From Neoceratodus forsteri (lineage: Eukaryota; Chordata; Ceratodontiformes; Ceratodontidae): a DNA stretch of 64,000 nucleotides. The notes beneath the pieces were generated by a model that searched no databases, was not told the DNA's origin, and saw nothing but the letters and a program-made list of their open reading frames with translations. Location of the stretch: contig CM057456.1 in assembly GCA_016271365.2 (NCBI GenBank), positions 884,550,001 through 884,614,000 on the forward strand, given 5' to 3'. Position numbers and translations under genes: made by a program. Shown here piece by piece: positions 1-11,700 of this stretch. Positions within the stretch are counted from its first letter, which is position 1. Each line of letters starts with the position of its first letter.

Positions 1-2390
1 ATGCCCTGCAGGGGGCAGGCCTTAGACAGCTTGTGTTGGAACCCACTCAGGAGGGAGCAATATTAGACCTGGTACTCTCAAATGGAGAGAGGATCACACA
101 TTTAGAAGTCAGTAGACATCTGGGAACAAGCGACCACTGCACAGTGTGCTTCACAATGAGCACAACCATGGAGATAAGCCATACAAAACAAGGATACTGG
201 ACTTTAGAAGAGCTGACTTTAGCAAAATGGGTGAATACCTGAAAATGCACTAGCAAATGACCAAAAAGGAGGGGTGGAAGAACAATGGAGAAAAATCAAA
301 ACTGCCATCATAGAGGCAACAAGCCTTTGTGTGAAGCAAATAAAGAAAACAAAGCGGAGTAAAAAATCACTATGGTTTTCAAATGAGGTGGCAGGGAAGG
401 TTAAGGAGAAAAAGGCTGCATTCATAAAGTATAAGGAATCACAGAAGGAGCATGAGAGGGAACTGTATCAATTAAAGCAGAAAGAAGTGGGGAAGGCAGT
501 CAGACTAGCAAAGGCCCAAACCGAAGAAAAATAGCCAACTCAGTTAAGAAGGGGGATAAAACCTTTTATAGGTACATTAGGGACCATAGAAAGGTTAAGG
601 AGGATAGTGAAGATTAATAAAGGAGAGGGGAGGTGGACCGAGGGGGACAGTGAAAAGGCAGAGATTCTGAATGAATACTTTTGCTCAGTATTCACAAAAG
701 AAGATGAGGAGGAGGAGTTACCTAAACCAGACAATAGAAGCACTCTGGGTAGGGGGGTTGACACCAGTCCATTCACAGAAGAAAGAGTGCTGAAAGAACT
801 CCTAAAACTCAAGGTGGACAAAGCAATGGGGCCTGACGGGATTCACCCCAGAATCCTAAAAGAACTAAGGGAGGACCTAGTGACACCACTGACCACGCTT
901 TTTAACAGATCATGGCAGGATGGGGTGGTACCTGAGGACTGGAGGAGGGCAGATGTGATTCCCCTTCACAAAAGTGGGAGCAAGGCAGAAGCGGAAAACT
1001 ACAGACCTGTAAGTTTGACCTCAGTGGTAGGGAAAATGATGGAATCACTTCTGAAAGAAAGAATTGTTGAGTACCTAGAGGCCAGCGGTGCACAGGACCC
1101 AAAGCAGCATGGATTTACAGCTGGAAGATCATGTCAGACGAATCTAATTGATTTCTTTGACTGGGTGACCAAAGTAATAGACCAGGGAGGGGCTGTGGAT
1201 ATGGCCTACCTAGACTTTAGCAAGGCATTTGACACAGTCACGCACAAAAGATTAATAATCAAGTTAGCCAGCCTGGGAGTGGGTCTCGGTAGCCTGGGTA
1301 GCAAACTGGCTGCACAACAGGACACAGAAGGTAATAGTGAATGGAACACGTTCCAAAGAAAGGGGGGTTACTAGTGGAGTACCTCAGGGCTCAGTACTGG
1401 GTCCAGTCCTCTTTAACATCTTTATAGGTGACATTGCAGAGGGTCTGGAGGGAAAGGTATGCCTCCTTGCAGATGACACAAAGATCTGTAACAGAGTTGA
1501 TACACAAGGGGGGGTAGAAAAGATGAGAAGGGACTTGGCAAGGTTGGATGAATGGTCAGACATGTGGCAACTTAGATTCAATACAAAGAAGTGCAAAGTA
1601 ATGCACCTGGGAAACAAAAATCCAGGAGACGAGTACACAATAGCAGGGGAGGTACTAACAACAACAAAAATGGAAATGGACCTGGGGTAGTCATATCAGA
1701 TGACCTAAAGGTGGGTAAGCAATGTGAAAAGTTGGTAAGGAGAGCAAGGGGGATACTGGGATGCATAGGAAGGAGCATCACAAGCAGAAAAAGGGAAGTT
1801 GTTATCCCTCTGTACAGACAGTTGGTGAGACCCCATCTGGAGTAATGCGTGCAGTTTTGGAGACCTCATCTCACGAAGGACATAGACAGGATGGAAGCAG
1901 TCCAGAGGAGGGCAACCAAAATGGTGCAGGGTCTGCGCAGAAGCCATATGAAGAGAGACTGAGAGAGCTTATTATGTATACTTGATGAAAGGAGGGACAG
2001 GGGGACATGATAGAAACGCTAGTACCTCAAGGAATCAACAAAGTCCAGGAGGGTAGCATCTTTCAGAAAAAGAGATGTGTAAGAACAAGGGCACAATTTA
2101 AAGATAGAGGGGACGGCTCAGGGTAATGTGAGGAAATTTTTTCACGGAGAGAGTGGTGGATACATGGAACAGCCTTCCTGAGGAGGTCGTTGGGTCTAAA
2201 ACAGTGGGGGAATTCAAACATGCATGGGACAGACACAAGGCAATTATAGTGGTGGGGGGGTTGCAGGAAGTAGGCTGTTGGTTAACTAGAATCTGCAGCT
2301 TAACCAGTAGGTAGGAAAATGGGCAGACTGGTTGGGCCAAGTGGTCCTTATCTGCCGTCAAAGTCTATGTTTCTATGCTTCTATGTAACC
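1..2390 (+). mobile_element. CR1-like LINE (CR1-A, copy 1), 5' part outside window
   Basis: Non-LTR retrotransposon of the CR1 clade. It enters the window inside the endonuclease domain and runs through reverse transcriptase to a 3' end at about 2385. The terminal segment reads ATCTGCCGTCAAAGTC and then repeats of TTTCTATG. The same terminal segment appears in reverse complement at 58541-58610, so this copy and the minus-strand copy at 58.5-62.6 kb belong to one family. Reading frames are broken by several frameshifts, so it is a fossil. Clade assignment rests on the RT motifs and the octamer-like repeated 3' end. Confidence 0.9.
33..2250 (+). pseudogene. CR1 ORF2 remnant (endonuclease C-terminus and reverse transcriptase)
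   Basis: Encodes the end of the APE-type endonuclease (ILDLVLSNGERI, then SDHCTV, positions 33-240), a linker, and the reverse transcriptase in shifted frames: 607-1374, 1337-1690 and 1690-1985. RT landmarks are [53 protein letters not shown] and LADDTKIC. The two catalytic aspartates survive, but the aromatic residue of the usual YADD/FADD is Leu. The C-terminal RT segment with LYRQLVRPHLE follows. In a live element this protein nicks target DNA and copies the RNA in place. Here at least three frame changes and stops abolish it. Confidence 0.88.
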
Positions 2391-2949
2391 CATTCCATGG
2401 GGCAACCACTCTCTGAGTGTAAAAAGCCATACGCTTACTTGTGTTACACTTTATATGTCTTAGCTGGAGGTGGTGTCCTCTGGTACTCAGCTGATTGTTT
2501 TTAAACTGCAGATTTAGTTCATTTAACATATGGTCATCCTGCATTATGTCGTAACATAGCATCAAATCCCCTCTAAATCTTCCTGTTTCCAATGCATCAG
2601 CCTTAGATTTGTTAATCTTTGTTCATAGGACCTATCCTGCATGCCATGCACCATCCTAGTGGCCCTCCTCTGCACCCTCTCCAACCCTGCTACTGCCCCT
2701 TTGTTTATGGGTCCCCATACAGGGGCACAATAGTCCAATATAGGTCTAACATAGGCTCTATACAATGGCATAATCACAGCCTCCTTTCTACTTTTGAAGT
2801 TTTTCTTTATATTCCATAATACCCTTTTTGCTTTTGTTATTTGTTTATCACACTGAGCTTGGTATTTAAGTTTATGGTCCACCAATTTGCATAAGAAATC
2901 CCTCACCCTGAAAGCACTCTGAATCTCAGTCTCCAGCTCCATACTCTCC
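2391..2949 (-). pseudogene. CR1-B ORF2, C-terminal part of RT (split copy, 3' half)
   Basis: The minus strand encodes the end of a CR1 ORF2. One piece (2951-2562) contains KAKRVLWNIKKNFKSRKEAV, LYRAYVRPILDYCAPVWGP and LERVQRRATRMVHG. A second piece (2592-2365) contains RMAFYTQRVVAPWNGL. It is the downstream half of the element whose upstream half lies at 3996-4560. The two halves are separated by a plus-strand L2-like fragment at 2950-3995. The 3' end abuts the CR1-A end at 2390 and no clear 3' repeat was seen. Confidence 0.8.
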
Positions 2950-3995
2950 ATGATAGACTACGGGCTGGTGGTTTATGGAGCTGCTACTGGTACAGTGCTC
3001 AAAAGGGTCCAAATTGCACTCAATAAGGCATGCCGCCTCACCCTGTGTGCAGATCACTACACTCATATTTGCACCATGTATGAGCGTACAAACTGGCTTA
3101 ACCTAAAAGACAGGATCAAATACCAAACTTGCCTCCTGGGAAAAAAGGCACTCCTCGGAAAAACCCCACCCTGTAGAGGAAACCTGCTTGAGGCTTCTCT
3201 CTTAACACATATTACCAGACGAAGGAAGAATGGAGCACCGTCCATACCATTCCACTGAACCTCACTAGGGCAGCGTGCTTTCTCCTATCGGGCTCCCCTC
3301 TGGATAAATGAACTCCCGATGAAATTACAAACAAAAAAAGCCTGTCTCAATTCAAAGTAGGCCTCAAACAGCACCTAATGTCTAACTCAAAATATACCTG
3401 CTTCTCAGGCCCCACTTGATAGACAGGCCTACCCCCAAGGTAACACCCAGCAGGGCTACCTAGAGAACCCTGCCTCCATTCCAGCTTCAGCTATGGGCTT
3501 AGCAAGCTATCAGTCCTCTTTAAACGCACTTGGTACTGCCCCTCCCAACCCCCCCACACACATCATACTCGACAAAGCCCCTGGATCTTCTCCTCCCATC
3601 ACAGCCCCCGCTTCACTATCCCTCCACCTCCGCCTCTGCAGTTGGTTTCAAACCCAGTCCTCTTGTTTCACTGTCACCCAGCCTCTGCCATCTGGGATAG
3701 TGTTAAACCCCATGCAGTTACTCTGCCATAGTCTATCAACGGATTTGGAGGTTTCAAGGGGTGTGCTACCTAGGGCAACCAATTAGAAATAGCTTAATAT
3801 TCAATTACAACTGCTCAGTTTTTTTTGTCCTATTTGTCTAATTGTCATGTAATCGCTCTTTAATGCCTAATGATCAGGCCTCTGTAACCCCTGAATATGT
3901 GTATTGTCTTATTGTCCACCTTGACGTGGAACCTTTGTAAAAGAGCTCACGCTCAAAGGTCTTTCCGAAATACTAATTAAACAATTAAACCAATA
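2950..3995 (+). mobile_element. L2/Rex1-like LINE 3' fragment (family E)
   Basis: A 5'-truncated LINE with the C-terminal part of RT (2950-3258: DYGLVVYGAATGTVL, NKACRLTLCADHYTH, NWLNLKDRIKYQTCLLGKKA), then a decayed 3'UTR. The last ~80 bp (ACGTGGAACCTTTGTAAAAG, then GCTCAAAGG) match the 3' end at 30890-31045, which has ACGTGGAGCCTTTGCAAAAG and CTCAAAGG before an AATAAATAAATA tail. Both copies are on the plus strand. The fragment interrupts minus-strand CR1-B, so it is the younger insertion. A target-site duplication could not be identified by eye. Confidence 0.72.
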
Positions 3996-4560
3996 CGCAC
4001 AGGTCCTTTTCTAACTCTGACTTTCTTAGGATTTGCCCATTTATATTCTAAATGTGTTCTGGTTTTCTATTTCCCATATGGATCACACAACATTTAAATG
4101 TTAAAACTCATTCCCTTTGCAGTTGCCCATTTATTTATGTTATCCAAATCTTTCTGTACTGATTCTGCCCCCTCAGGCTGCGTTACTAGGCCTGCCAGCT
4201 TTGTATCATCTGCATATTTACTTACCCAGTTATACGCCCCCCCCCATTTCTGCTATGAATACTCTAAACAGCACTGGCCCCAACACTGACCCCTGAGGGA
4301 CCCCACTGGTCATTGGAACCCCATCTGAAAGATAGCCATTTATACACACCCTCTGAGTCCTGTCCGCCAGTCAAGCCTGGATCCATCGGCACACTCTGTA
4401 GTCCATATCAATTTCTGATAAGCAATTTAATATTTCTATGTGTGCTACTTTATCGAAGGCCTTAGCAAAATCCATATTTATACAATCCACCATCTCTTCC
4501 CTATCTAATGCTGCAGAAATTTTCTCATAAAAACATAACATATTTGTCAGAGATGACAAA
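3996..4560 (-). pseudogene. CR1-B ORF2, central RT part (split copy, 5' half)
   Basis: The minus strand encodes the central RT domain: MDFAKAFDKVAHIEIL (4371-4559), followed by decayed sequence matching the GVPQGS and ADD region (about 4300-4000). It continues logically into 2949-2391 once the plus-strand L2-like fragment is removed. Multiple stops are present. The short piece 4575-4648 (+) contains a possible CR1 scrap (NDPGVII-like) of the opposite orientation, too short to assign. Confidence 0.7.
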
Positions 4561-4752
4561 ATTATGGCACAGAAACCTAGAGGCAGAGTACAAAATGGAA
4601 GAAGAGATACTTAAGATCAGCAAGCAGAAAAATGACCCAGGAGTAATCATATGAACATACAAAACTGCCAGCAGATACAGGCCATTTGGTCTATCTAGTC
4701 TGCTCGAGTGTGCAGCACTTCAGTCCATTATACTGCAGCTGCCCCCCTTCCC

Positions 4753-7654
4753 TCATATGCCCTTCCCCTCATCTAGTGCCCCCTCCTGATTTGTACCCTC
4801 CCCTTGAATCTGTCCCACCCTCCTCTGGAAACCCCCAACATTCTGCAGTGATACTACTTCCTCTGGCAGAGTGTTCCACCCTGCCACCACCCTTTCTGTG
4901 AAATAGTGCCTCCTCTGTTCCCTCTTGAACCTGCCCCCTTTCAACTTCATAGAGTGTCCTCTGGTTTCCCTTCCACACTTCAGATTGAACATACACCTGG
5001 TGTCTACTCTGTTCAAGCTCTTCAGGTACTTGAAGGTCTCGAACATATCCCCTCTCTCCCTTCTTTCCTCCAGGGTATACATACTGAGCTCTCTCAGTCT
5101 CTCCTCAAATGGTCTGTCCCCCAACCCCAGGAACATTTTCATTGCCCTGTGCTGTACCCCCTCCAGTAGTCTGATGTCCCTTTTCAAGTAGGGGTGCCAA
5201 AATTGCACACAGTACTCTAGGTGCAGTCTCACAAGGGACCTGTACAGGGGAAAGATGACCTTCCCACTCCTAGAAGTAATCCCTCTTGCTCTGCACCCTA
5301 GCATTCTGTTTACCTTTGCTGCTGCCTTCCTGCAGTGAGCAGAGTGGTTCATTTACCCAGTTACCAGCATTCCCAGATCCTTCTCCTCCTTGGAGTTTGT
5401 TAACGGGACACCCTCCAGCCAGTAATTGTGTCCTGGGTTCTTGCCTCCTAAATGCATCACTTTGCACTCCTTGGCATTGAAACCAAGCTGCCAAGTGTGA
5501 GACCATTCCTCCAGTTTTGCCAAATCTGCCTGAAGTACTTTTGCTCCCTCCCCCATCTTCCTCGGCATAGATCTTTGGGTCATCTCCGAAGAGACTGATC
5601 TTGCTCTTAATCCCTACTGCAATGTCAGCTATGAAAATGTTAAACAGAACTGGTCCCAGCACCGAGCCCTGTGGTACACCACTTGTTACTGCCCTGGGTT
5701 CAGATGCCCCCCCCCCCACTACTACCTTCTGCTGTCTACCCTACAGCCAGTTCTCGACCCATCTGATTAGTTTCTTCCCTGCTCCTAGACTCTTCAACTT
5801 GCAGGTCAGCCTACCATATGGCACGGAGTCAAAGGCCTTGCTGAAATCCAGGTAGAGGACATCCACCTCATGTCCCCTGTCCAGTGCCCTAGTAACCCAG
5901 TCATAAAAATCAACCAAGTTCATCTGGCAGGATCTGCCTGATACAAACCCATGCTGCCTGCTGTCCTGGAGGTTGTTATCCTCAGGAAACTACACCAGCT
6001 TTTCCTTGAGGATTGTCTCCATCAGTTTTCCCACAATTGCAGTAAAACTCACCGGTCTGTAGTTCCCCGATTCTTCCTTGGGCCCACTCTTATGGAAAGG
6101 TACCACATGTGCTTCCTTCCAGTCCCTGGGCATACACCCCAAGTTCAAAGAGATATTGAACAGGTCTGCCAGTGGCCCTGCCAGTACCACTGCCAACTCT
6201 CTCAGCACCTTGGGGTGGACTCCATGCCAGGTGCCTTGTCCACCTTCAGGAACTTAAGGCCCTCCCTCACCCTTTCCACCATGATTTCCCCATCTGTGGT
6301 TGCTTCTCCCCACCCTCTCCCACCTTGCCCTTCCTCTTAGGTATGGTCCCATCCCTCTCCTTGGTGAAGACGTAACAGAAGTATTCATTAAATACTTCTG
6401 CCTGCTCAGCCCCCTTTTCTACTCACCCACTTCCCCTCCTGATCATAACAATTTGATCCTTGCTCTTCCTCTTCCTCTTCTCTGATACAGTAGTAGCCAC
6501 AGGCATTGCCAGCTATTTCCAGATATTTCGTGAAATTTCTGAACAGTTTCTCTGTGCTGGCCCTACTGTAGGAATGGAGAAAGTATTAGATATATCTGGA
6601 AATATCACAGATATTTCGGGGACTAGCTGGCAGTGTCTGTGGCTACTACTGTATATCTGAAGAAATCCTTTTCTCCTCTTTTGACCCCTGTGCTAACCTC
6701 CGTTCCCTAGTCGCCTTTGCTGCCCTTACCACTCTGCTCACTTCTCTGGATTTCTTCACATCTTCTTTGTCTTCTGCCCTGTTGGATCACTTGTAGGTTC
6801 AAAATGCATTCCTCTTTTCCCTCGCCTTCTCCATTACCTCTCTACTCATCCAACTGGGTTTCTTGGTCCTGGCTTTCTTGCTCTGGCTCTTGACACAAGT
6901 TGTAGTGGCTTCAGCCAGTCCTGTCTTGATGACTGCCCATTTTTGTTCCATGTCCATTTCTGGGTGGATGCTTGCCATATGTCTTTCCAGGATATTTCCC
7001 ATCCTGCCAAAGTCCGCCTTTTTGAAGCCCAAGACCCTAGTTTTTGTAGTGGCTACTTCCTACCCAGGTTGATTGAAAACCACACTATGCGGTGATCACT
7101 GCTTGCCAGAGGTTCCTCTACCCTTACATCCCTGACCTGTTCCCCATCTTCCAGTATCAGGTCTAGTATATTCCCCTCCCTCGTTGGCTCCATTACCCTC
7201 TGGGTAAGGAAGCCATCCAGGAATGCTTCCAGGAGGATCTTCTCCCTGGTGCAATTGGTTGCTGGGATGCTCCAATCCACCCCTGGTAGATTAAGATTCC
7301 CCACCACCACTGTGCTCCCTTTGCCACTATGCCTCCTTATCTGCTCCCCCAGTTCCCTGTCAGTGCCCTCTTTCTGGGCTAGAGGTCTATAAACAACCCC
7401 CGGACAGATCTTGGTCCCTTTCTGGCTGTGTAGTTGCAGTCAAATTACTTCCAACCTGCCCTCCTCCCCTTCCTCCCTATTACATCTGATACTTCCCTTA
7501 TGTAAATTACAACCCTTCCAGCCTTCCCTTTATCTCTGTCCCTCCAGAAAAATTTGTACCCTGGGATGGTTCCATCCCAGTCATGGTGCTTGGTTGCCCA
7601 TGTTTCAGTAATGTCAGCTATGTCCACCTCCCCCTCTGCCATCAATGTCTGCAA
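4753..7654 (-). pseudogene. CR1-C ORF2 (APE endonuclease + reverse transcriptase), broken
   Basis: Endonuclease on the minus strand: MQTLMAEGEVDIADITETWA (7654 downward), NLNLPGVDWS and SDHRIVWF (7310-7053). The linker before RT contains KKPSWMSREVMEKAREKRNA (7032-6799). RT: VPFHKSGPKEESGNYRPVSF (6208-5990), DVLYLDFSKAFDSVPYGRL (5923-5741), [20 protein letters not shown] (5719-5270), then the thumb/C-terminal part with LYRSLVRLHLEYCVQFWHP (5352-4753). The YADD position reads FGDD, so the motif alanine is lost. Frameshifts occur between nearly every domain, and a MITE lies between the endonuclease/linker and RT parts. Related to the copy at 24.1-27.2 kb. Confidence 0.87.
6488..6651. mobile_element. 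164-bp MITE, TA target duplication (Tc1/mariner-like)
   Basis: Inverted termini of about 27 bp: left CAGTAGTAGCCACAGGCATT, right (reverse complement) CAGTAGTAGCCACAGACACT, both continuing GCCAGCTA. A TA dinucleotide flanks both sides (6486-6487 and 6652-6653). The interior is AT-rich with palindromic GAAATATC/GATATTTC words and no coding capacity. It sits inside CR1-C between the endonuclease/linker and RT parts. TIRs starting CAGT and a TA duplication fit nonautonomous Tc1/mariner (pogo-type) elements. Confidence 0.75.
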
Positions 7655-7837
7655 CTCTGCCTACTTCTTCCCCAGGCTCCTAGCACTTAGTGAAGCCATT
7701 CTTCATGCTGCACCTATCCTTCCTGCTTCCTTACCATTTACTCCAATCCCAATTTTGCCTAAGGTCGTATCTATCCCTGTGGTGGGGAGGTCCATGGGAC
7801 CCTGGTGATTTCCAGCTCCAATGCCTCCCCCCCCCAC

Positions 7838-9321
7838 CTAGTTTAAATGATACCTCTCGTTGATGAAATCCCCCAGCTTCTGTTTCAACACCTGTGAACC
7901 TGCCCTGCTGAGGTGTAACCTATCCCCTGCATAAAGATCTGTGTTATCCCATGTGCTACTCCAGTCCCCCACCAATCCATACCCCTTGGTCCCACACCAT
8001 TCCCTCAGCCACTTGTTGAAGTCACTGATTCTTCTCTTCCTGTCTGTACTGGCCCTTGGCTCTGGTAGAACTTCTGAGAAGGCTACTGTTGTTCCCTCTT
8101 TGCTGCATAGTTTTCCCACTTCCCTGAAGCTGTCTTGTACCTGCTTTATCCTTCTCCCTTCCAGATCATTTGTTCCCAGGTGCACCATAATGTGCGGCTT
8201 CCCCACCACCTTCCCCACATATCTGCCCATATGCTGCCCCACTCTACTCGCTGGCATGCACTCTACCCAGATGTTACTTTTTTCTGGCACTCCTTCCCCC
8301 CACCTTATACCCTTAAGCATAGAATCCCCCAGAGTTATGACTCTCTGATGCTTTTCCTGCTCACCCTCTTATTGCCCTCCACTCCCCCGCCCCCAACTTG
8401 TGAGGCCCTCTCATCCCCCTGTCTCAGCCCCCTTTGCCTCCCCTAACCTTTGCCCTGTTCCTCCCTTGCAACTATGCCTGGGCTACTTAACTCCACCTCC
8501 GAACTATTTTCCATCTGTGAAACTTCCCCTTTGCACTGACTTGTTGCTTCGCCCACCACGCTACCACCTCCTCTACTATTACTTCCCAGTGTCTTCCCTG
8601 AAATAGGGACCTCCCCCACTCGGACTCCCCTCCTCTCAATATCCTTAGCCTTCCCCAGGCTGCCTGCCGCTTCCCCCTTCCTCCTGTCTCCTTGCTCCTT
8701 CTCTCCCTCTGGAGAGAGTGCATCACCATCACCTCGCTGCCCCCCCCGCCAATGCGTCTTCTTGGTGTACTTCCTACTACCTCCCCACTGTATACCTTTT
8801 CCTCTGTAGTGTCTTCTCCCTGGTTCTTCACTGTAGTTTCCCTCCTCTCTGCTACCTTGTCTGTTGGACTAGCCAACACTGAGAATCTGTTTGCAGTGCT
8901 AATCTCCTTTCCTTGAATGAGTCCAGTCCCTCTTCCCACAGACTGATATCTTTGCTCCGGCCCAGTCTTAGTCATGCTCCTATGCCTGACCCTCCTTCAG
9001 TCATCACTTCCTTCCCTTGACTGCACCCGCTTATGTGGCTCTCCTGCTGTCCCACCAAGTTCCCCCTTATTTTTGCCTGTTTTGAGCTCTTTTGGATACC
9101 TCATTTGTTTCCCCTCCTGGCTGTGTTCCCCCCTATACTGTCTCCTCCATGCCTCCAGTTCCCTCCTCAACCACCCTATTTCCTGCCTGTGCTGGCCCAC
9201 CTGCCCAACACAACCTACAATCCTCCACCCTCCAAGCCACTCCTAGGAATATGGCTGCTCCACATCCTTGGCAACAAACAACCCTTCCCATCTCCTGCAC
9301 TATTTGACTGCCCCTGCACAT
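7838..9321 (-). pseudogene. CR1-C ORF1 (zinc finger, coiled-coil, SGNH esterase)
   Basis: CR1 ORF1 proteins are known to carry an N-terminal PHD-like zinc finger and an SGNH-type esterase domain. Here the minus strand shows an N-terminal C-x2-C ... C-x2-C-W arrangement (CCQGCG, then CRLCWAG; 9321-9133), a charged heptad-like stretch (WLRRELEAWRRQYR; 9200-8997), a low-complexity middle, and the esterase domain as one 160-codon open stretch (8320-7838). That stretch keeps VHLGTNDLEG (block III Gly-x-Asn-Asp) and DRLHLSRAG (block V Asp-x-x-His). The esterase segment is the best-preserved part. The ORF as a whole is frameshifted and about the expected size for CR1 ORF1. Confidence 0.8.
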
Positions 9322-9548
9322 CCTCTCCCCCCTTATCCTGGTCCTACCCTACTCCATGGAACCCTTACCCCACCTTGGACTTCCCATGTCTGTACAGGAA
9401 ATATGCAGCCCTCCCAGTTAGGCTCTTCCCTGTCTACCAGCGTGGCCTGCTGTCTGCTGTCCTCCCTGCTGACACTCTGCAGACGCTGCTTAAGATGCTA
9501 CACACCCGATTTGTGGCACTCAAGCTTCGGGGTCTCTTGATCCCCTTT

Positions 9549-9645
9549 GAAATATTTATTTATTTATTTATTTAGTTTTTGTTGACTGGGTAAGTGCACT
9601 AGACAAATGCTGCCTATTTTCGGACACAACCCAGGGGAGGGGGAC
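9549..9645 (-). mobile_element. 3' end of L2-like LINE family D, severely 5'-truncated
   Basis: On the minus strand this reads ...TTGTCTAGTGCACTTACCCA, a short spacer, then an (AAAT)n tail. The same end closes the plus-strand LINE at 17946-20673 (TTGTCTAGTGCACTCACCCG ... AAATAAATAAATAA). Only about 95 bp is retained. It lies between the 5' end of CR1-C and the start of the Tx1-like LINE. Confidence 0.75.
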
Positions 9646-9702
9646 ACAGATGAATGCCAACTGACCTTGAACCAGATTAAGTTGTTGGTGGTATTTTTGT
9701 GA

Positions 9703-11700
9703 ATGGGAGGAAATTTGGCCAGAGCACGGGGGAAATTCCCCTACTCTCAGGTAGATGGTGCTGTGACTGGTGCTGCTATGGCTAGTTTGCCTGTGACTTC
9801 TTGGAGGACGGATGTACAAGGGGCCAGGGAACAGGCCTATTCCCCAGCCTCCGACTCTTGTCAGGCCGATTCTGCTGCTGATTTAAGGGATGAATCTTCC
9901 CTACCTGGCTTGGATTTTTCTCATGAGTCTGTCAGTGGTGAACGGGTAGCGGCATCCGAAGAGGATATCCGTCAGCTGATTGCTACTGAGGAACGTAAGT
10001 TTGCTGCCCAGAAACGGGAACTGGAGGCTCTGCTGTGTGGGCATGCTGAGCCGGGTTTGGCGCCGGACATTTGTAACCGTGCTGCTTTAGAGGTGGTGCC
10101 TCTGGACAAGGATTCGGTCCTGACGACTGCTGTGAATATTGAACAACCTCCTGATGTAGGACCGAACCCTGTGGCCATTTTTCTGAAGAATCAGGTACTG
10201 GACTGTGCGACTAGTATGGATGGTGTAACTGGGGCTGGGGGGCGGCAATTGCAAAGCAAGCCTGTTCTTCTTGCCGGTGGCCAGATTTTAGACTCCCAGT
10301 GTTGTTTCTCTCTCCCTGTTTCTGATATTGCTGCTAAGACCGAAGGGTCCCTCCCTCTGATGGATTCTAATCCTTGGCAGGAGGGAGCTTCCGTGGGGAG
10401 TCCCCTAACACCTGTTTCTGCTATGGGCCTGCCGTTGCAAACTGAACACGGTCAGGTAGCAAGGGCTGAGGTTGCTTGTGCACCACAGTCTGTTGCTGTG
10501 AGGGGACTCCATCCTTCCATGCCACCGGAGACCTGGGTTGTGCAATCTTTGGAAGCAGCAGGGTGGTATGAAAGCTGGATGATTCTGGCTGGGATGCCAA
10601 TGGCTCTGGTTTTGATATGGTTAATGCTTCTCCTGAGCCCCCAAATATATTTACTGGTGTGGGTGTTGGGGCATCTACTTCTCAGCTAACCCCAGATCAG
10701 AAACAGTTTGCACAGGGGACACCTACCACAGCTGGGCAAGGGGACCTCTTGTCTGATATTAAAAGACTGGAAGGGGAGGATGACATATGTGTTTTGAATC
10801 CTGATATTCCCCACCACCACCCCCTGATCCCTTGCCTCCCTGAGTACAGACCCCTGTTAGGCAACCAGTACAGTTAGATTCCTCTGTGTCTAAAGATTTG
10901 GGATTTACTGGGGATTCTGCTGACACACCATCTGTTGTCCCTAATGTTTGGCATGCTGGGATACAGGACAAACTTTTTCCCTCTGCTCGGAATTTCTCTG
11001 AGCCAGCTATGAGGCAAAATGCGGTTCGTTTGAAATTCAAGGGTAATGCTTCGGATACGCCTGGCAGGTTGTTTGTGGGGAGGGCTTTGCTCAAAAACAG
11101 CATGAAGTTTTATGCTTATGAGATTTATGCTGTCATTCATACTGTATGCCTGGGGACACCATCTATGACATCAGTTTCAAGCATCCTAACGGACTTGAGT
11201 GGTTTTGGAAACAGTACAATTTGCTTAAGTCTGAGCCTGTGTGTTGGCCATTTCTAGCTATACTTCTGTCTAAACCTCTGTCCAAAACTATCACTGTAGT
11301 CTTTTGGAAAGAGGGAGTGAATGTGGCTGATATCACATATTGGTTGAAACAACACTGTTCAGTGACTGGCTATCCTGACCCTATTTTGGATGAAGAACAT
11401 TTATGGACTCGGGGTTGGAAGTATAAGGTTATGCTTAAACAAGACCAGGGTAATATACAGCATTTACCCAATTGTTTCTTTTTGGGGAGGGACTGGGGTG
11501 TAATATTCTATCTGGGTCAGCCTAGGGCCTGCTATAAATGTGGGGAACTTGGCCATTTAAGTAATGTCTGTGAGAAACAGAAATGTGGCCTATGTGGTGA
11601 TCTTGGACACACAGGTGCACACTGCAGGTAACCCCTGAAATGTAAGCTCTGTGATGAAAAAGGTCACAATTTTTGAAACTTCCTGGGCCTCTCATAATCA
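9703..11700 (+). pseudogene. Tx1-like ORF1 with three zinc knuckles, frameshifted
   Basis: Probable start at 9703 (MGGNLARARGKF). The first 328 codons (9703-10689) are open and rich in Ala, Gly, Pro and acidic residues, with no recognised fold. Reading continues through frame changes (10617-10877, 10886-11257, 11146-11631). The last segment holds a conserved region (VMLKQDQGNIQHLPNCFFLG) followed by CYKCGELGHLSNVC, CGLCGDLGHTGAHC and a third, broken CKLCDEKGHNF. Tandem CCHC knuckles at the C-terminal side are typical of Tx1-clade ORF1, an RNA-binding protein that packages the element RNA. At least three frameshifts plus stops. Confidence 0.8.

Larger units (their letters stand above)
4649..9548 (-). 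mobile_element. CR1-like LINE (CR1-C, copy 1), near full length
   Basis: About 4.9 kb on the minus strand, with ORF1, endonuclease and RT in the canonical CR1 order. The 3' end at 4649-4720, read on the minus strand, has AGACCAAATGGCC, then TCTGCTGGCA and TATGTTCATATG. The same end closes the plus-strand copy at 27150-27225, which defines the family. The 5' boundary near 9548 is set where a different element's poly-A-like tail (ATTT repeats) begins. About 200 bp of C-rich sequence (9330-9545) upstream of ORF1 is probably 5'UTR. The copy carries a 164-bp MITE at 6488-6651. Confidence 0.87.

Noticed and set aside
8135..8446. Plus-strand 103-codon Pro/Leu-rich frame
   Set aside because: Antisense shadow of the CR1-C ORF1 esterase region.
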